NCBI GenBank assembly: GCA_964427155.1
Contig: CAYRSC010000004.1
Location: forward strand, 1 to 64,000
Origin: Desulfothermus sp964427155
GTDB lineage: Bacteria > Desulfobacterota > Desulfovibrionia > Desulfovibrionales > Desulfothermaceae
DNA: 64,000 bases
Reading direction: 5' to 3'
Of the stretch, positions 17,379-26,837 are shown piece after piece. The notes below the pieces were generated by a model that saw nothing but the letters and a program-made list of their open reading frames with translations, was not told where the DNA came from and ran no database searches. The first letter of the stretch is position 1. Every line of letters starts with the position of its first letter. The translations under genes were made by a program, and so were the position numbers.

Positions 17379-18572
17379 ATGGTTGAGCTGGAGATAGAAA
17401 GGGTTATCTGGCGTGGCCGTGGACTTGCCCGTATTAAGGATGGGAGACGGGCCATTGTCCTTCCCCCTGTGTTCCCAGGAGAGGTCATAAGGGGAAGCAT
17501 TATAAGGGAAAAAAGGGATTATGTGGAGGTGAGGCCAAAGGAGATCCTATCTCCCTCTCCCATAAGGAGGGATCATCCATGCAAATATTCTCATATGTGC
17601 GGTGGATGCACCTTTGGTCATATAAAATATAAGGAGCAACTCAGGCTCAAAAGGGAGATATTGGTCCACCAGCTATCCCGTCACCTGGGTCAATATCTCA
17701 ATATGGAGATGAATCCCATATCTCAATTATATCCCTCTCCTGAGAGGTGGGGATATAGATGGCGGGGGCAGGTGGTTGTAAAAAATGGAGTCCCCCATCT
17801 GCAAAGGCTTGGTACAAACCTCCTTATCTCTTTTGACAAATGTCTCCTCTATTGCCATCCCCTTAATGACTCCCTTGGGGATAGGTGCAGGAATCTTCCT
17901 GATGGAAGGGCCATCCTGGCCACAAGCCCGGTGGATATGGCCACCTACACCCATAGGGACAAAGGGCCCCTGCTACTTCCCGTATATGGATGCGCTCACC
18001 CCTTGGAGATACCCCCCTCATGCTTTTTCCAGGCAAACCAAAACCTAAATGCCCATCTGGTGAGATGGGTGGTTAATGAGTTAAAGGGGGAAGAGACCAT
18101 AATTGACCTGTTTGCAGGTTCAGGCAATTTTGCCCTTCCCCTTTCTCTACAACACAAAGATGTCATAATGGTAGAAAAGGAAGAGGGTGCCCTTGAGGCG
18201 GCAAAGAGATTTGCTAAAGCACATGGACTTGAGCTGGGGACAGAGAGGATAGACCTCTTCCGAGATGCCGCCCTTAAAGAATTTCTCAAAAGGATCCAGG
18301 GGAGGGGGGCAGAGGCCCTTATTGTGGACCCACCACGCATAGGGGGAAGGTCCATACCTATCCTTGTGGAGGGCATAAGGTCCCTTAAAAAGATCGTGTG
18401 GGTCTCCTGTGACGTAATAAATACCTGTAGGGATGTGCTTCCATTGCTCAAAAAGGGGTGGAGGATCTCAAAGATGGCAATATTTGACATGTTTCCTCAA
18501 ACCTATCACGTGGAGGTGGTATTTGTGATAATCCCTGATCAAGGGGAAAAAGGAGTAGGATATGGACAATGA
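17379..18572 (+). CDS. rlmD: RNA 5-methyluridine methyltransferase, TrmA/RlmD family
   Basis: A 397-residue protein with an N-terminal TRAM-like region (VIWRGRGLARIKDGRR), the iron-sulfur cysteines of CKYSHMCGGC plus a downstream cysteine, the SAM motif IIDLFAGSGNFALPL, the substrate motif IVDPPR and the catalytic cysteine in WVSCD. It methylates uracil C5 in rRNA or tRNA using SAM. RlmD, RlmC and TrmA cannot be separated by eye, and the symbol is a best guess. No clear SD precedes ATG, which follows the preceding gene after 6 bp. Confidence 0.85.
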   Translation: MVELEIERVIWRGRGLARIKDGRRAIVLPPVFPGEVIRGSIIREKRDYVEVRPKEILSPSPIRRDHPCKYSHMCGGCTFGHIKYKEQLRLKREILVHQLSRHLGQYLNMEMNPISQLYPSPERWGYRWRGQVVVKNGVPHLQRLGTNLLISFDKCLLYCHPLNDSLGDRCRNLPDGRAILATSPVDMATYTHRDKGPLLLPVYGCAHPLEIPPSCFFQANQNLNAHLVRWVVNELKGEETIIDLFAGSGNFALPLSLQHKDVIMVEKEEGALEAAKRFAKAHGLELGTERIDLFRDAALKEFLKRIQGRGAEALIVDPPRIGGRSIPILVEGIRSLKKIVWVSCDVINTCRDVLPLLKKGWRISKMAIFDMFPQTYHVEVVFVIIPDQGEKGVGYGQ

Positions 18573-19140
18573 GATAAACAAAATAACCGGGGAGATAGAG
18601 GAAGAGGCAAATTCCGCATACATGGGGGAAGACTTTCTCACATGGCTGTGGTTCAAAAGCGAAAAAAACAACTCGGTCTTTAAGGATGGGGAAGGGGAGG
18701 AATTTTACCTCACCTTTGAAGATAAGATAGTGGTGAGTGGAGGTGAAGGGGACTTTAAGGAGAGTGCCATCTCTTCAGGAAAGAATTCCTCTTTCAGGGA
18801 GGCAAGATATGGTCTTCGCACAGGGAAAAAGGTGGTAAAGGCCAGGATAAGGATAGAGTATGCGGGAGAGGAATGGAGTTTTCAGGTAAATGGGGAGGAC
18901 TTTTCCTTCTCCTCTTTTAAGACCCCAAAGATAGCCTCTAAAGAGAAGGGTCAAGAGGATGAAGAAGGGGCATTTTTTGAGAAGCTCTTTCTCATGGACA
19001 GGGCCCTTGAATTCTTTGACCATCTATTTCTGGAATTTATGAAACTGAGAAACGATCCCAGATGGGAAGAGGAAAAGGAAGAGATAAAAAGGTGGATATT
19101 TGACTCAGAAGAGGAGCCCTTCCACCTCCTTCCACACTGA
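18562..19140 (+). CDS. Unknown protein resembling the C-terminal part of RdgC-like proteins
   Basis: A 192-residue acidic protein. GEDFLTWLWFKSE near the start, RTGKKVVKARIRIEYAGEEWSF in pieces, SSFKTPK, and FDHLFLEFMKLRNDPRWEEE recall the C-terminal region of proteins annotated as recombination-associated RdgC in deltaproteobacteria-like genomes. The N-terminal half of such proteins is absent. No signal peptide or membrane helix is seen. It overlaps the preceding gene by 11 bases and converges on the heptosyltransferase gene with a 36-base overlap. Assignment is from memory of pattern and is uncertain. Confidence 0.5.
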   Translation: MDNEINKITGEIEEEANSAYMGEDFLTWLWFKSEKNNSVFKDGEGEEFYLTFEDKIVVSGGEGDFKESAISSGKNSSFREARYGLRTGKKVVKARIRIEYAGEEWSFQVNGEDFSFSSFKTPKIASKEKGQEDEEGAFFEKLFLMDRALEFFDHLFLEFMKLRNDPRWEEEKEEIKRWIFDSEEEPFHLLPH

Positions 19141-20004
19141 CTCAACCCCTATATCTTCAAGACATAGGCGCTGAGTACACTTTATATCAATAAGAGGAGT
19201 ACAAGGGGCACAGCTCCTTGGGGTCTTTACTATTCGGGCCCCCACAGGTCCCCATCTCAGGGGATCAGTGGGTCCAAAGATACATACAGAGGGGATCCCC
19301 ATAAATCCAGCAAGGTGGAGAGGACCACTATCATTGCCTATACACAGCTTTGTCTTCTGCAATAGGGAAAAGAGCCCTTTCATATGGGAGGAGACCACCC
19401 TCTCCCATCTACTGGAGGGAACCAGACCCCTCTCCACCTCCACAGGTCCCAGCACAAACACCACTCTCTCTCCCATCTTCTCAAGCCTGCGGGCCACCTC
19501 CTCAAACCTCTTTAGGGACCAGTTCTTAAGGGGATGTCCAGACCCTGGGAATATGGCGACTATCTCCTTAGATACAATAGGGAAAAACCTCTGCCAGGCA
19601 TCCCTCCAGTCCCCTGCAGGCAAAATCCCCAGCCGCGGTAGCTGTCTCAGATAGCGATGCCACACCACCTCTCTCTCCTCCCCAATCCCTTTTAAGAAAA
19701 ACAACCCTGGCACTGGCCTCTCATTGGGAGGGAGATTCAGCCCAAACCACACAAGGGAACTACCCTGGAGTTGCAAGGGCGGTTCCTCACAGCAATAAAG
19801 TCTATCCACTAGCATCCTCTCTCTCCACCCAAGCATCTCAACTGGAAGGGGCCTCAGCCAGAAAAAATGCTCCTCTCTCCCTGCCCACAGCACTGTGGAA
19901 ACTTGTGAAGAGGTCACAATGGAATAGATGGAGGGCCATGTCTGAAGAAAATCCCCCAGGGCCCCCTTATGGACTAAAATTACTTTATGAGATAACCTAT
20001 CCAT
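19105..20004 (-). CDS. Glycosyltransferase family 9 (heptosyltransferase-like)
   Basis: A roughly 299-residue protein with the GT9 layout: N-terminal VHKGALGDFLQTWPSI; C-terminal GSGHPLKNWSLKRFEEVA; and GNDSGPLHLAGFMGIPSVCIFGPTDP given here in two motifs, GNDSGPLHLA and FGPTDP. The ADP-heptose-binding region is conserved. Such enzymes add heptose to lipopolysaccharide core, so this supports a Gram-negative envelope. ATG at 20004 or GTG at 20007 may be the start; no strong SD is visible. The 3' end overlaps the convergent gene by 36 bases. Confidence 0.88.
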   Translation of the reverse strand: MDRLSHKVILVHKGALGDFLQTWPSIYSIVTSSQVSTVLWAGREEHFFWLRPLPVEMLGWRERMLVDRLYCCEEPPLQLQGSSLVWFGLNLPPNERPVPGLFFLKGIGEEREVVWHRYLRQLPRLGILPAGDWRDAWQRFFPIVSKEIVAIFPGSGHPLKNWSLKRFEEVARRLEKMGERVVFVLGPVEVERGLVPSSRWERVVSSHMKGLFSLLQKTKLCIGNDSGPLHLAGFMGIPSVCIFGPTDPLRWGPVGARIVKTPRSCAPCTPLIDIKCTQRLCLEDIGVESVWKEVEGLLF

Positions 20005-20046
20005 CACCTATGATAAAACCCTTAATCCCTTGAGGAGGCCATAAGG

Positions 20047-20553
20047 ATGAAGCAGATAATACCATGTCCCAGGTGTGGCTATGAAATAGCCCTTTACAAA
20101 AATCCCCTTCCCACTGTGGATATAATACTCTATACCCCCGCAGGGCAAGTGCTTTTGATAGAGAGGAAAAATCCACCTCATGGATGGGCCCTGCCAGGAG
20201 GGTTTGTGGATTACGGAGAAAGCGTGGAAGAGGCAGCAGTGAGAGAAGTAAAGGAGGAGGTGGGGGTGGATATAAGGCTCCAGGGCCTTCTAGGGGTATA
20301 TTCCTCTCCCTCAAGGGACCCCAGGCACCATACCCTTACAGTGGTATTTACTGCCCCCCTTCATGGGATACCGGATATATGTGCAGGGGATGATGCATTG
20401 TCAGCAAGGTTATTTCCCCTGGAGGACCTCCCTGAGATGGCATTTGACCATGCCAGGATACTGTCAGACTTTACCAGATGGCTTGCAGGGGAAACGCCCC
20501 CCTCTCCCATCTCAAATGGAGCAAGTATATGCACCAGCAACAGAGTGAAGTAA
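20047..20553 (+). CDS. NUDIX hydrolase with N-terminal zinc-ribbon-like segment
   Basis: A 168-residue protein. CPRCGYEIALYKNP at the start looks like half of a zinc ribbon. The Nudix box lies around residues 56-78, with the core GESVEEAAVREVKEEVG matching GX5EX7REUXEEXGU. Family members cleave nucleoside diphosphate derivatives such as ADP-ribose; the substrate here is unknown. SD GAGGAGG lies upstream of ATG. The end overlaps the ROK kinase start by 25 bases. Confidence 0.85.
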   Translation: MKQIIPCPRCGYEIALYKNPLPTVDIILYTPAGQVLLIERKNPPHGWALPGGFVDYGESVEEAAVREVKEEVGVDIRLQGLLGVYSSPSRDPRHHTLTVVFTAPLHGIPDICAGDDALSARLFPLEDLPEMAFDHARILSDFTRWLAGETPPSPISNGASICTSNRVK

Positions 20554-21452
20554 TAGTATGTCTGGACATAGGGGGAACCAATATAAGGGGATGCTACTTC
20601 TCCAGAGGTGAGAGGGGAGAGATAAAACTCTGCAAGAGGCCCCATCACAGGGATGCCACCCTAAGGGCAGTAAAAGAGATGATAACCCATCTAACCAGGG
20701 AGGCAGGGGGAAAGATGTGTGCCATAGGCATAGCCAGTGCCGGTCCCCTGGACAGGGAGCACAAGAGGTATCTCCACACCGTCAACATGCCAGAGTTGAA
20801 TATGTTTCCCCTGGGCAGATTTATAGAGAAGGCCTTTGGAGTCCCGTGTATCATGGAAAACGATGCCCAGGCCGCGTGTATGGGAGAATTTCATAATCGC
20901 CCTGAAAAGCAGGTCCAAGACCTGGTGTTGATAACCCTGGGAACTGGGGTGGGTACGGGGGTGGTAATGGGAGGAAAACTATGGAGGGCGGCGCATATCA
21001 CAGGCCCTGAATTAGGGCACCTCTTCCTGGGAGGGGATAGGAGGTGTGGATGTGGGCAAAGGGGCTGTGCTGAGACACTCCTCAACTCCAGGGCACTGGG
21101 TGAGATAGCCTATGAGGTGCTGGGGGAGAGATTATCTGCATCTAGAGTCATATCCCTAGCCCCTAAAGGGGGAGAGAAGATGGAGGAGATATGGAAGATA
21201 TATGGGAGGAGGCTTGGGAAATTCCTCTGCATCCTCCAGACCATCTTTGGGATAAAAGAGGTCTGTATATCCGGAGGGATAAGCAGACTATTCCCCTATA
21301 TTGAAAGATACATCTGGGAGGTCTTAGAGGAGGAGATGGAGCTTCGCAGGTGGTGGCTTCCCCGACGCATCTACCCCAGTACTAATCCTCACATGAGCGC
21401 CCTATACGGGATGTTTCATCTCATAAGGGAAGGAGAGGGATTATGCTCTTAA
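20529..21452 (+). CDS. ROK-family sugar kinase (glucokinase-like)
   Basis: A 307-residue ROK kinase with the ATP-binding LDIGGTNIRG, the catalytic NDAQAACMGE, LGTGVGTGVV, and the ROK zinc motif CGCGQRGCAET. It probably phosphorylates glucose or an N-acetylated hexosamine. ATG at 20529 follows TGGAG; an in-frame upstream ATG only extends into the NUDIX gene. It overlaps pdxA by 10 bases, so the NUDIX, ROK and pdxA genes form one operon. Confidence 0.88.
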   Translation: MHQQQSEVIVCLDIGGTNIRGCYFSRGERGEIKLCKRPHHRDATLRAVKEMITHLTREAGGKMCAIGIASAGPLDREHKRYLHTVNMPELNMFPLGRFIEKAFGVPCIMENDAQAACMGEFHNRPEKQVQDLVLITLGTGVGTGVVMGGKLWRAAHITGPELGHLFLGGDRRCGCGQRGCAETLLNSRALGEIAYEVLGERLSASRVISLAPKGGEKMEEIWKIYGRRLGKFLCILQTIFGIKEVCISGGISRLFPYIERYIWEVLEEEMELRRWWLPRRIYPSTNPHMSALYGMFHLIREGEGLCS

Positions 21453-22426
21453 TTACCATGGGAGATCCAAACGGTATTGGACCGGAGATATTGTGCAGGT
21501 ATCTTGGAGAAAAAAAGGAGATCCAGATACCCATTGTAATAATTGGACCTGAATCTGCACTTAATTATTTTTGCTCATCCCTTTCCCTATCCCCCTTCTG
21601 GAAAGGGATAACTTCCCTATCAGAGGCATCAAGGGAGGGGGTATATCTATATGAGGTGGGGAATGACTTTGCTCCATCTCCAGGGAAATTGACCCCAGAA
21701 GGGGGGAAGATAGCGGGGATGTGTCTGGAGAGGGCCTGTGAATTACTCAAAAATAACAAGAGATGGGCCCTTGTCACCTGTCCTCTTAATAAAAGGGCCC
21801 TTATGGAGGCAGGCTATCACTTCCCTGGTCACACTGAATTTCTGGCGGACAGATTTGGTCTCTCCTGTGAGGATGTGTGCATGCACCTGTGTGGAGAAAG
21901 GCTACGTATCTCCCTCACAACCACTCATCCCCCCCTGCGGGAGGTGCCCTCTCTTATCTCCACTCGCAGGATAATAAGATGCCTTGAACTCACCTGGGAG
22001 ATGTTATCCCTGTTGGGAGCAGACCAGCTTCCCATAGGCGTATGTGGCCTAAACCCCCATGCAGGGGAGGGAGGAAGGATAGGCACAGAGGAACAAGAGA
22101 TAATCCTTCCCGCCATATTCACTGCCCGGGAAAAGGGCATAAACGCAAAGGGACCCTATCCTGGAGATACCATCTTCCACCGGGCATATTCAGGGGAATT
22201 TTCAGCGATCCTGGCCATGTATCACGACCAGGGACTGGCCCCCCTGAAGCTGGTACACTTTAATGAATCTGTAAATGTGACCCTGGGACTTCCAGTGGTA
22301 AGGACCTCGGTGGACCATGGAACTGCATACGAGCTGGTGGGAAAGGGGATTGCATCCTATAGGAGTCTGGAGAAGGCCATAGAACTTGCCCAGAGGCTCA
22401 TGCAGGCCCGCTTAAAAAGGGATTAA
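21443..22426 (+). CDS. pdxA: 4-hydroxythreonine-4-phosphate dehydrogenase
   Basis: Step in DXP-dependent pyridoxal phosphate synthesis. Start MLLITMGDPNGIGPEI is diagnostic. Metal-ligand regions are FPGHTEFLA, GLNPHAGE and MYHDQGLAPLK, and TLGLPVVRTSVDHGTAY is also present. A length of 327 residues is normal. It converges on dxs, whose product DXP is the other precursor of the pyridoxine ring; the last 4 bases of the two genes overlap. Confidence 0.95.
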   Translation: MLLITMGDPNGIGPEILCRYLGEKKEIQIPIVIIGPESALNYFCSSLSLSPFWKGITSLSEASREGVYLYEVGNDFAPSPGKLTPEGGKIAGMCLERACELLKNNKRWALVTCPLNKRALMEAGYHFPGHTEFLADRFGLSCEDVCMHLCGERLRISLTTTHPPLREVPSLISTRRIIRCLELTWEMLSLLGADQLPIGVCGLNPHAGEGGRIGTEEQEIILPAIFTAREKGINAKGPYPGDTIFHRAYSGEFSAILAMYHDQGLAPLKLVHFNESVNVTLGLPVVRTSVDHGTAYELVGKGIASYRSLEKAIELAQRLMQARLKRD

Positions 22427-24306
22427 CGATCCAGGAGCTCACGGATCACCTTTTTTATCCCCTCATGGTCCATCCCCAACATCTTCCTCAACTCACGCTG
22501 GGTACCATGTTCTATGAATCTATCGGGAATGCCTATGCGTCTTATCTTTATTTCCCCCAATAGGTCCCTGTCTGCAAGTGCCTCCAACAGGGCGGAGGAG
22601 AATCCACCAGCCAGGACATTTTCCTCAGCCACCACCACATATCCATATTGAGATACAATGTCCATAAGCTCTAGAGGAAGGGGTTTTATAAACCTCACGT
22701 TATAGAGGGCCACATCTATCCCCTCCTTTTTCAGAGACTTAGCCGCAGACAGGGCAGGATAGACCCGACTTCCCACTGCCACCACCAGCACATCTCTGCC
22801 CTGCAGGAGCATTTCCCCTCTACCTATCTCAAGAGGCTCTATCTCCTCCAGCATCCCATGACCAGGCCCCCCTCCCCTGGGATACCTGATGGCAACTGGT
22901 CCATTGTGACCAAGGGCAGTGAGAAGCATCCTTTGAAACTCTGGTTCATCCCCAGGGGCCATTACCACCATATTGGGGATGTGACGCAGGTAACTGAGGT
23001 CAAAGGCCCCATGATGAGTGGGACCATCTTCTCCCACCAGGCCAGCCCTATCCAGACAAAAGGTCACTGGTAGCCCCTGAAGACATACATCATGCACTAT
23101 CTGATCATAGGCCCGCTGGAGAAAGGTGGAATAGATACACACAAAGGGTCTGAGCCCTTCCTTTGCAAGCCCAGCGGCAAATGTAACCGCGTGTTGTTCA
23201 CATATTCCCACATCAAAGAAACGATCTGGGAAGTTCTCCTTAAATGGCACCAGGCCTGTCCCCTCAGGCATGGCCGCTGTAATGGCCACAAGGCGCCTGT
23301 CCTCTCTAGCCAATCTGCTCAAGGTCACCCCCAATATCTCACTGTAGCTCTTATAGCCTGTGGAGGGAGAGGTACTATTCCCTGTCTCTGGCTCAAATTT
23401 TCCAACACCATGAAAGAAGGTGGGATCTTTCTCTGCCGGTGGATATCCCTTGCCCTTTTTGGTCAATACATGGATGAGAACAGGCTGGGTAAGGAACTTT
23501 ATCTCCTCAAAGACCTTCTCCAGCTTTTCAATATTATGGCCATCTATGGGCCCAACGTAGTTAAATTTAAAGGCCTCAAACAATATGCCGGGGGTAAAGA
23601 GATTTTTCAGTGATTCCTCACTCTTTCTGGCATAATTTATAAGGTCCTCTCCAAAACGGGGAATCTGTTTCATCCACCTCTTAAGGTCCTGTTTAAATTT
23701 TATAAAACGCCTATCTGCCAGTTTTCTACTCAAAAAAGAGGAAAGTGCCCCCACATTTCGGGAGATGGACATCTCATTGTCATTTAATATTACTATCAGG
23801 TCCTTTTCCAGGTCCCCTGCATGGTTGAGGGCCTCATAGGCCATGCCCGCTGTCATGGAACCATCCCCAATGATTGCCACCACCTTATAGTCTTCCCCCT
23901 TCAGGTCCCTGGCCACGGCCATGCCCAGGGCCGCAGATATAGAGGTGCTGGAGTGTCCCACCCCAAAGTGGTCAAAAGGGGACTCGTCTCTCCTGGGGAA
24001 ACCACTTATTCCTCCCAGTTGTCTAAGGGTGCGAAATCTATCCACCCCCCTGGTGAGTATCTTATATGCATAGGCCTGATGTCCCACATCCCACACTATC
24101 CTATCCTTAGGGGGGTCAAAGGAGCGAAAAAGGGCCAAGGTAAGCTCCACCACCCCCAGAGAAGGGGCAAGGTGTCCCCCTGTTTTAGAGACAGTAAAGA
24201 TTATCTCGTCCCTGAGTTCCCCTGCCAGGGCCTTTAATTCCTCTGAAGACAACCTCTTTATATCCTCTGTTCCCCTTAGATTTCCCAGTATCCGAGATGA
24301 GGCCAT
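22423..24306 (-). CDS. dxs: 1-deoxy-D-xylulose-5-phosphate synthase
   Basis: First enzyme of the MEP isoprenoid pathway; its product also feeds thiamine and pyridoxal synthesis. A complete protein of 627 residues with the GHxxxS-type region FGVGHSSTSISAALG, the thiamine-diphosphate motif GDGSMTAGMAYEALNHAG followed by NDNEMSIS, and the transketolase C-terminal domain with DRAGLVGEDGPTHHG. SD AAAAGGAG precedes ATG. It lies downstream of ispA on the same strand. Confidence 0.97.
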   Translation of the reverse strand: MASSRILGNLRGTEDIKRLSSEELKALAGELRDEIIFTVSKTGGHLAPSLGVVELTLALFRSFDPPKDRIVWDVGHQAYAYKILTRGVDRFRTLRQLGGISGFPRRDESPFDHFGVGHSSTSISAALGMAVARDLKGEDYKVVAIIGDGSMTAGMAYEALNHAGDLEKDLIVILNDNEMSISRNVGALSSFLSRKLADRRFIKFKQDLKRWMKQIPRFGEDLINYARKSEESLKNLFTPGILFEAFKFNYVGPIDGHNIEKLEKVFEEIKFLTQPVLIHVLTKKGKGYPPAEKDPTFFHGVGKFEPETGNSTSPSTGYKSYSEILGVTLSRLAREDRRLVAITAAMPEGTGLVPFKENFPDRFFDVGICEQHAVTFAAGLAKEGLRPFVCIYSTFLQRAYDQIVHDVCLQGLPVTFCLDRAGLVGEDGPTHHGAFDLSYLRHIPNMVVMAPGDEPEFQRMLLTALGHNGPVAIRYPRGGGPGHGMLEEIEPLEIGRGEMLLQGRDVLVVAVGSRVYPALSAAKSLKKEGIDVALYNVRFIKPLPLELMDIVSQYGYVVVAEENVLAGGFSSALLEALADRDLLGEIKIRRIGIPDRFIEHGTQRELRKMLGMDHEGIKKVIRELLDR

Positions 24307-24337
24307 GTCTGCCCTTCTCCTTTTGTATATTTCTTCA

Positions 24338-25231
24338 TTAACTGGTCCTGGTCATCACATAGTGGGCAAGGTCTTCTAAAAACTCCCTGTGCATTCCCCC
24401 ATATTCCTCCAGGGCCTTACAGGCATTTTCCACCATCTCCCACCCCAGTCTCCTGCTCTCTTCTATGCCCACCAGTTGTGGATACGTGAGCTTGCCCTGT
24501 CTCTCGTCGCTTCCCACGGGCTTTCCCATCTCTTTTTCATCCCCTACCACATCCAGTAGGTCATCTGCTATCTGAAATGCAATCCCAAGGCTTCTCCCAA
24601 AACGACGGGCATTCTCTATGTCTGCATGTCTGGCACTGGCAAGACACACCCCACTAACACATGAGGCACAAATAAGAGCCCCTGTCTTTAAAAGGTGCAT
24701 TTGTTGTAGCTCCTCCAAGGAGCCCTTTCCCTTTCCAGTGAGCATCATATCCAGGGCCTGCCCACCAACCATACCCCTTGGACCTGCGGCCAACAGCACT
24801 TCCCCCATGGCCCTGAAGAGCCTCTCAAGGGACACATTGGCCTTTAACATGAGATAAAAACTATCTGTAAGAAGACCATCCCCTGCCAAAATGGCCATTG
24901 CCTCTCCAAATACCACATGGTTAGAGGGCCTTCCCCTGCGCATATCATCGTCATCCATGGCAGGCAGGTCATCGTGGATCAGGGAATAGGTGTGAATAAG
25001 CTCTATGGAGCACGCAAAGGGCAAGACCTGTTTTATCTCTCCCCCACACATGAGATTCCATACCAGACACAAGATGGGTCGTATGCGTTTTCCCCCTGCC
25101 AGGAGACTGTATTTCATGGCCTCCCTCAGCTTAGAGGGGATAGACCTGTCCTCTATATAAGTTTTCAAATATCCCTCCACCTCCCCTTTATAGGAGGACA
25201 ACATCTCCTTCATCCTATCAAATCTATTCAT
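24338..25231 (-). CDS. ispA: Farnesyl/geranyl diphosphate synthase
   Basis: Condenses isopentenyl units into polyprenyl diphosphates. First Asp-rich motif DDLPAMDDDDMRRGRPS, second motif DDLLDVVGD, and GGKRIRP in the substrate-binding region. About 297 residues. ATG at 25231 with GGAGGAATTTG overlaps the xseB stop; a TTG one codon earlier is also in frame. Product chain length cannot be set by eye; the xseB-ispA-dxs order is a classical bacterial arrangement. Confidence 0.93.
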   Translation of the reverse strand: MNRFDRMKEMLSSYKGEVEGYLKTYIEDRSIPSKLREAMKYSLLAGGKRIRPILCLVWNLMCGGEIKQVLPFACSIELIHTYSLIHDDLPAMDDDDMRRGRPSNHVVFGEAMAILAGDGLLTDSFYLMLKANVSLERLFRAMGEVLLAAGPRGMVGGQALDMMLTGKGKGSLEELQQMHLLKTGALICASCVSGVCLASARHADIENARRFGRSLGIAFQIADDLLDVVGDEKEMGKPVGSDERQGKLTYPQLVGIEESRRLGWEMVENACKALEEYGGMHREFLEDLAHYVMTRTS

Positions 25232-25454
25232 CAAATTCCTCCAGCCCTTCTATCTCCCTCACAACCTCTTTAGAATACACCTCTATCTTCTGTCTGGCAT
25301 CCATTAGCTGGGACTTCAAGTCCTTTATGAGAATACATCCCCGCTTAAACAGTTCCAGGGCATGCTCCAGGGGGAGTTCCTGTCGCTCCAACTCCTCCAC
25401 AATCTCCCTGACCTGCCTCAGTGCCTCCTCAAAGGAGGGCCTATTTTCCTCCAT
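25224..25454 (-). CDS. xseB: Exodeoxyribonuclease VII small subunit
   Basis: A small protein of 76 residues with the XseB pattern SFEEALRQVREIVEELE, then LPLEHALELFKRG and ARQKIE. It partners XseA in degrading single-stranded DNA. ATG at 25454 has GAGGAGG at good spacing; an in-frame ATG two codons earlier sits too close to it. Overlaps both xseA and ispA. Confidence 0.93.
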   Translation of the reverse strand: MEENRPSFEEALRQVREIVEELERQELPLEHALELFKRGCILIKDLKSQLMDARQKIEVYSKEVVREIEGLEEFDE

Positions 25455-26832
25455 CTGCATCCTCCTCTATGGCCTTTACCTCGCAAAATATCCTACCATC
25501 TACAAGTTGGGCATAAAGTTTATCACCCCTGTCCACATCATTGACACTTGCTATTACCCTGCCCCTGTGCATGAGGATACTATAACCCCGTCTAAGGGGA
25601 AGATAGGGGTCCAGGGAAGAGAGATGGGCACCCACAGAATCCATCTCCCTCTCCAGGGATTGGACCCTTCTCTCCATTGCCATGGAAAGCCTGGAGAAGA
25701 GATCCCTAAGAAGATGAGAATGCTCCTGGAATATGGGATGCCTTGAAAAACCCACCAGTTCCTTTGTGACGGTGAGTATCTCTTTCCTGCAGACATCAAA
25801 ATGCTTGTGGATGGCATTTACAAGCCTCAGCCGCATCTCCCTGCACCTGGCACACACATCATCCATTTTCCTCACAGGGGAGGTAAGCCTCAAATATGAG
25901 GCCATCCTCCTCACCTCCCTCTCATGGGAAGAGAGTATCCTCTCCATACATGAGAGCATGCGCGAGTACATCTCATCCAGTTCCTGGAGATAATAATCCC
26001 TATCCTCCCACAAAAAGTTTGCAACATGGGTGGGTGTAGCACACCTATAATCCGCTGTCATGTCCGCTATACTGTGATCTATCTCATGACCAATCCCAGT
26101 AATTACAGGGAGATGGGACCTGAATATGGCCTGTGCAACCCTCTCAGAGTTAAATACCATGAGGTCCTCAGGAGAACCACCACCCCGGATAAGTACCAGC
26201 ACCTCTGCCCATCCATCTCTATTGGCCCTCTCTATCATGGAGACTATCTCTTGCTCTGCCACCTCTCCCTGCACGGAACAGGGATATATGCGCACCTCAC
26301 AGGGAATGGACTTCTCTCTCACTATTTTCAAAAAATCCCTTATGGCCGCACCTGCAGGAGAGGTGATAACCGCCACCCTGAAGGGATTTTTCTTGATCTT
26401 TCTCTTTCTCTCGGGGGAGAAAAAACCCTGTGAGGCGAGTTTTTTCTTCAGGGCCTCAAGTTGAAGATAATAGGTACCAAGGCCAATATCCACCACATAT
26501 TCTGCTATTAATTGATAGGTGCCCCCTGGGGGATATACACTCATGCGTCCAACACACAAGACCTCTGTGCCCGGGGAAAGTCTGCGAGCAATATTGCCTG
26601 GAGAGATATGGTGATTTGACCGAAACCACACCACTGAGAGGACTGCTGTCTCATCCTTTAAAGAAAAGTAGATATGACCAGAGAGGGGTCGGGAGATATT
26701 ACTCACCTGCCCCCTCACACACAAAAGGGGAAATTCTGTCTCTATTATCTCCTTTATTGCCGAGGTAAGCTCACTTACTGAATATATATGACCGGTCCAT
26801 CTAAAGGGAAAGTCTGGTATCTGCTCCTCCAT
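25441..26832 (-). CDS. xseA: Exodeoxyribonuclease VII large subunit
   Basis: Catalytic subunit of the nuclease. N-terminal OB-fold (VSELTSAIKEIIE, VRGQVSNISRPLSGHIYFSL), then the nuclease core with AVITSPAGAAIRDFL, VLIRGGGSPEDL, and TGIGHEIDHSIADMTADYR leading to ATPTHVA. About 463 residues from ATG at 26832. An in-frame GTG at 26850 would overlap proS by 13 bases, and SDs for both are weak, so the start is uncertain. Confidence 0.94.
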   Translation of the reverse strand: MEEQIPDFPFRWTGHIYSVSELTSAIKEIIETEFPLLCVRGQVSNISRPLSGHIYFSLKDETAVLSVVWFRSNHHISPGNIARRLSPGTEVLCVGRMSVYPPGGTYQLIAEYVVDIGLGTYYLQLEALKKKLASQGFFSPERKRKIKKNPFRVAVITSPAGAAIRDFLKIVREKSIPCEVRIYPCSVQGEVAEQEIVSMIERANRDGWAEVLVLIRGGGSPEDLMVFNSERVAQAIFRSHLPVITGIGHEIDHSIADMTADYRCATPTHVANFLWEDRDYYLQELDEMYSRMLSCMERILSSHEREVRRMASYLRLTSPVRKMDDVCARCREMRLRLVNAIHKHFDVCRKEILTVTKELVGFSRHPIFQEHSHLLRDLFSRLSMAMERRVQSLEREMDSVGAHLSSLDPYLPLRRGYSILMHRGRVIASVNDVDRGDKLYAQLVDGRIFCEVKAIEEDADGGK

Positions 26833-26837
26833 GGACC

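Noticed and set aside
22858..24237. Long plus-strand ORFs opposite dxs
   Set aside because: Shadows of dxs with no recognisable motifs.
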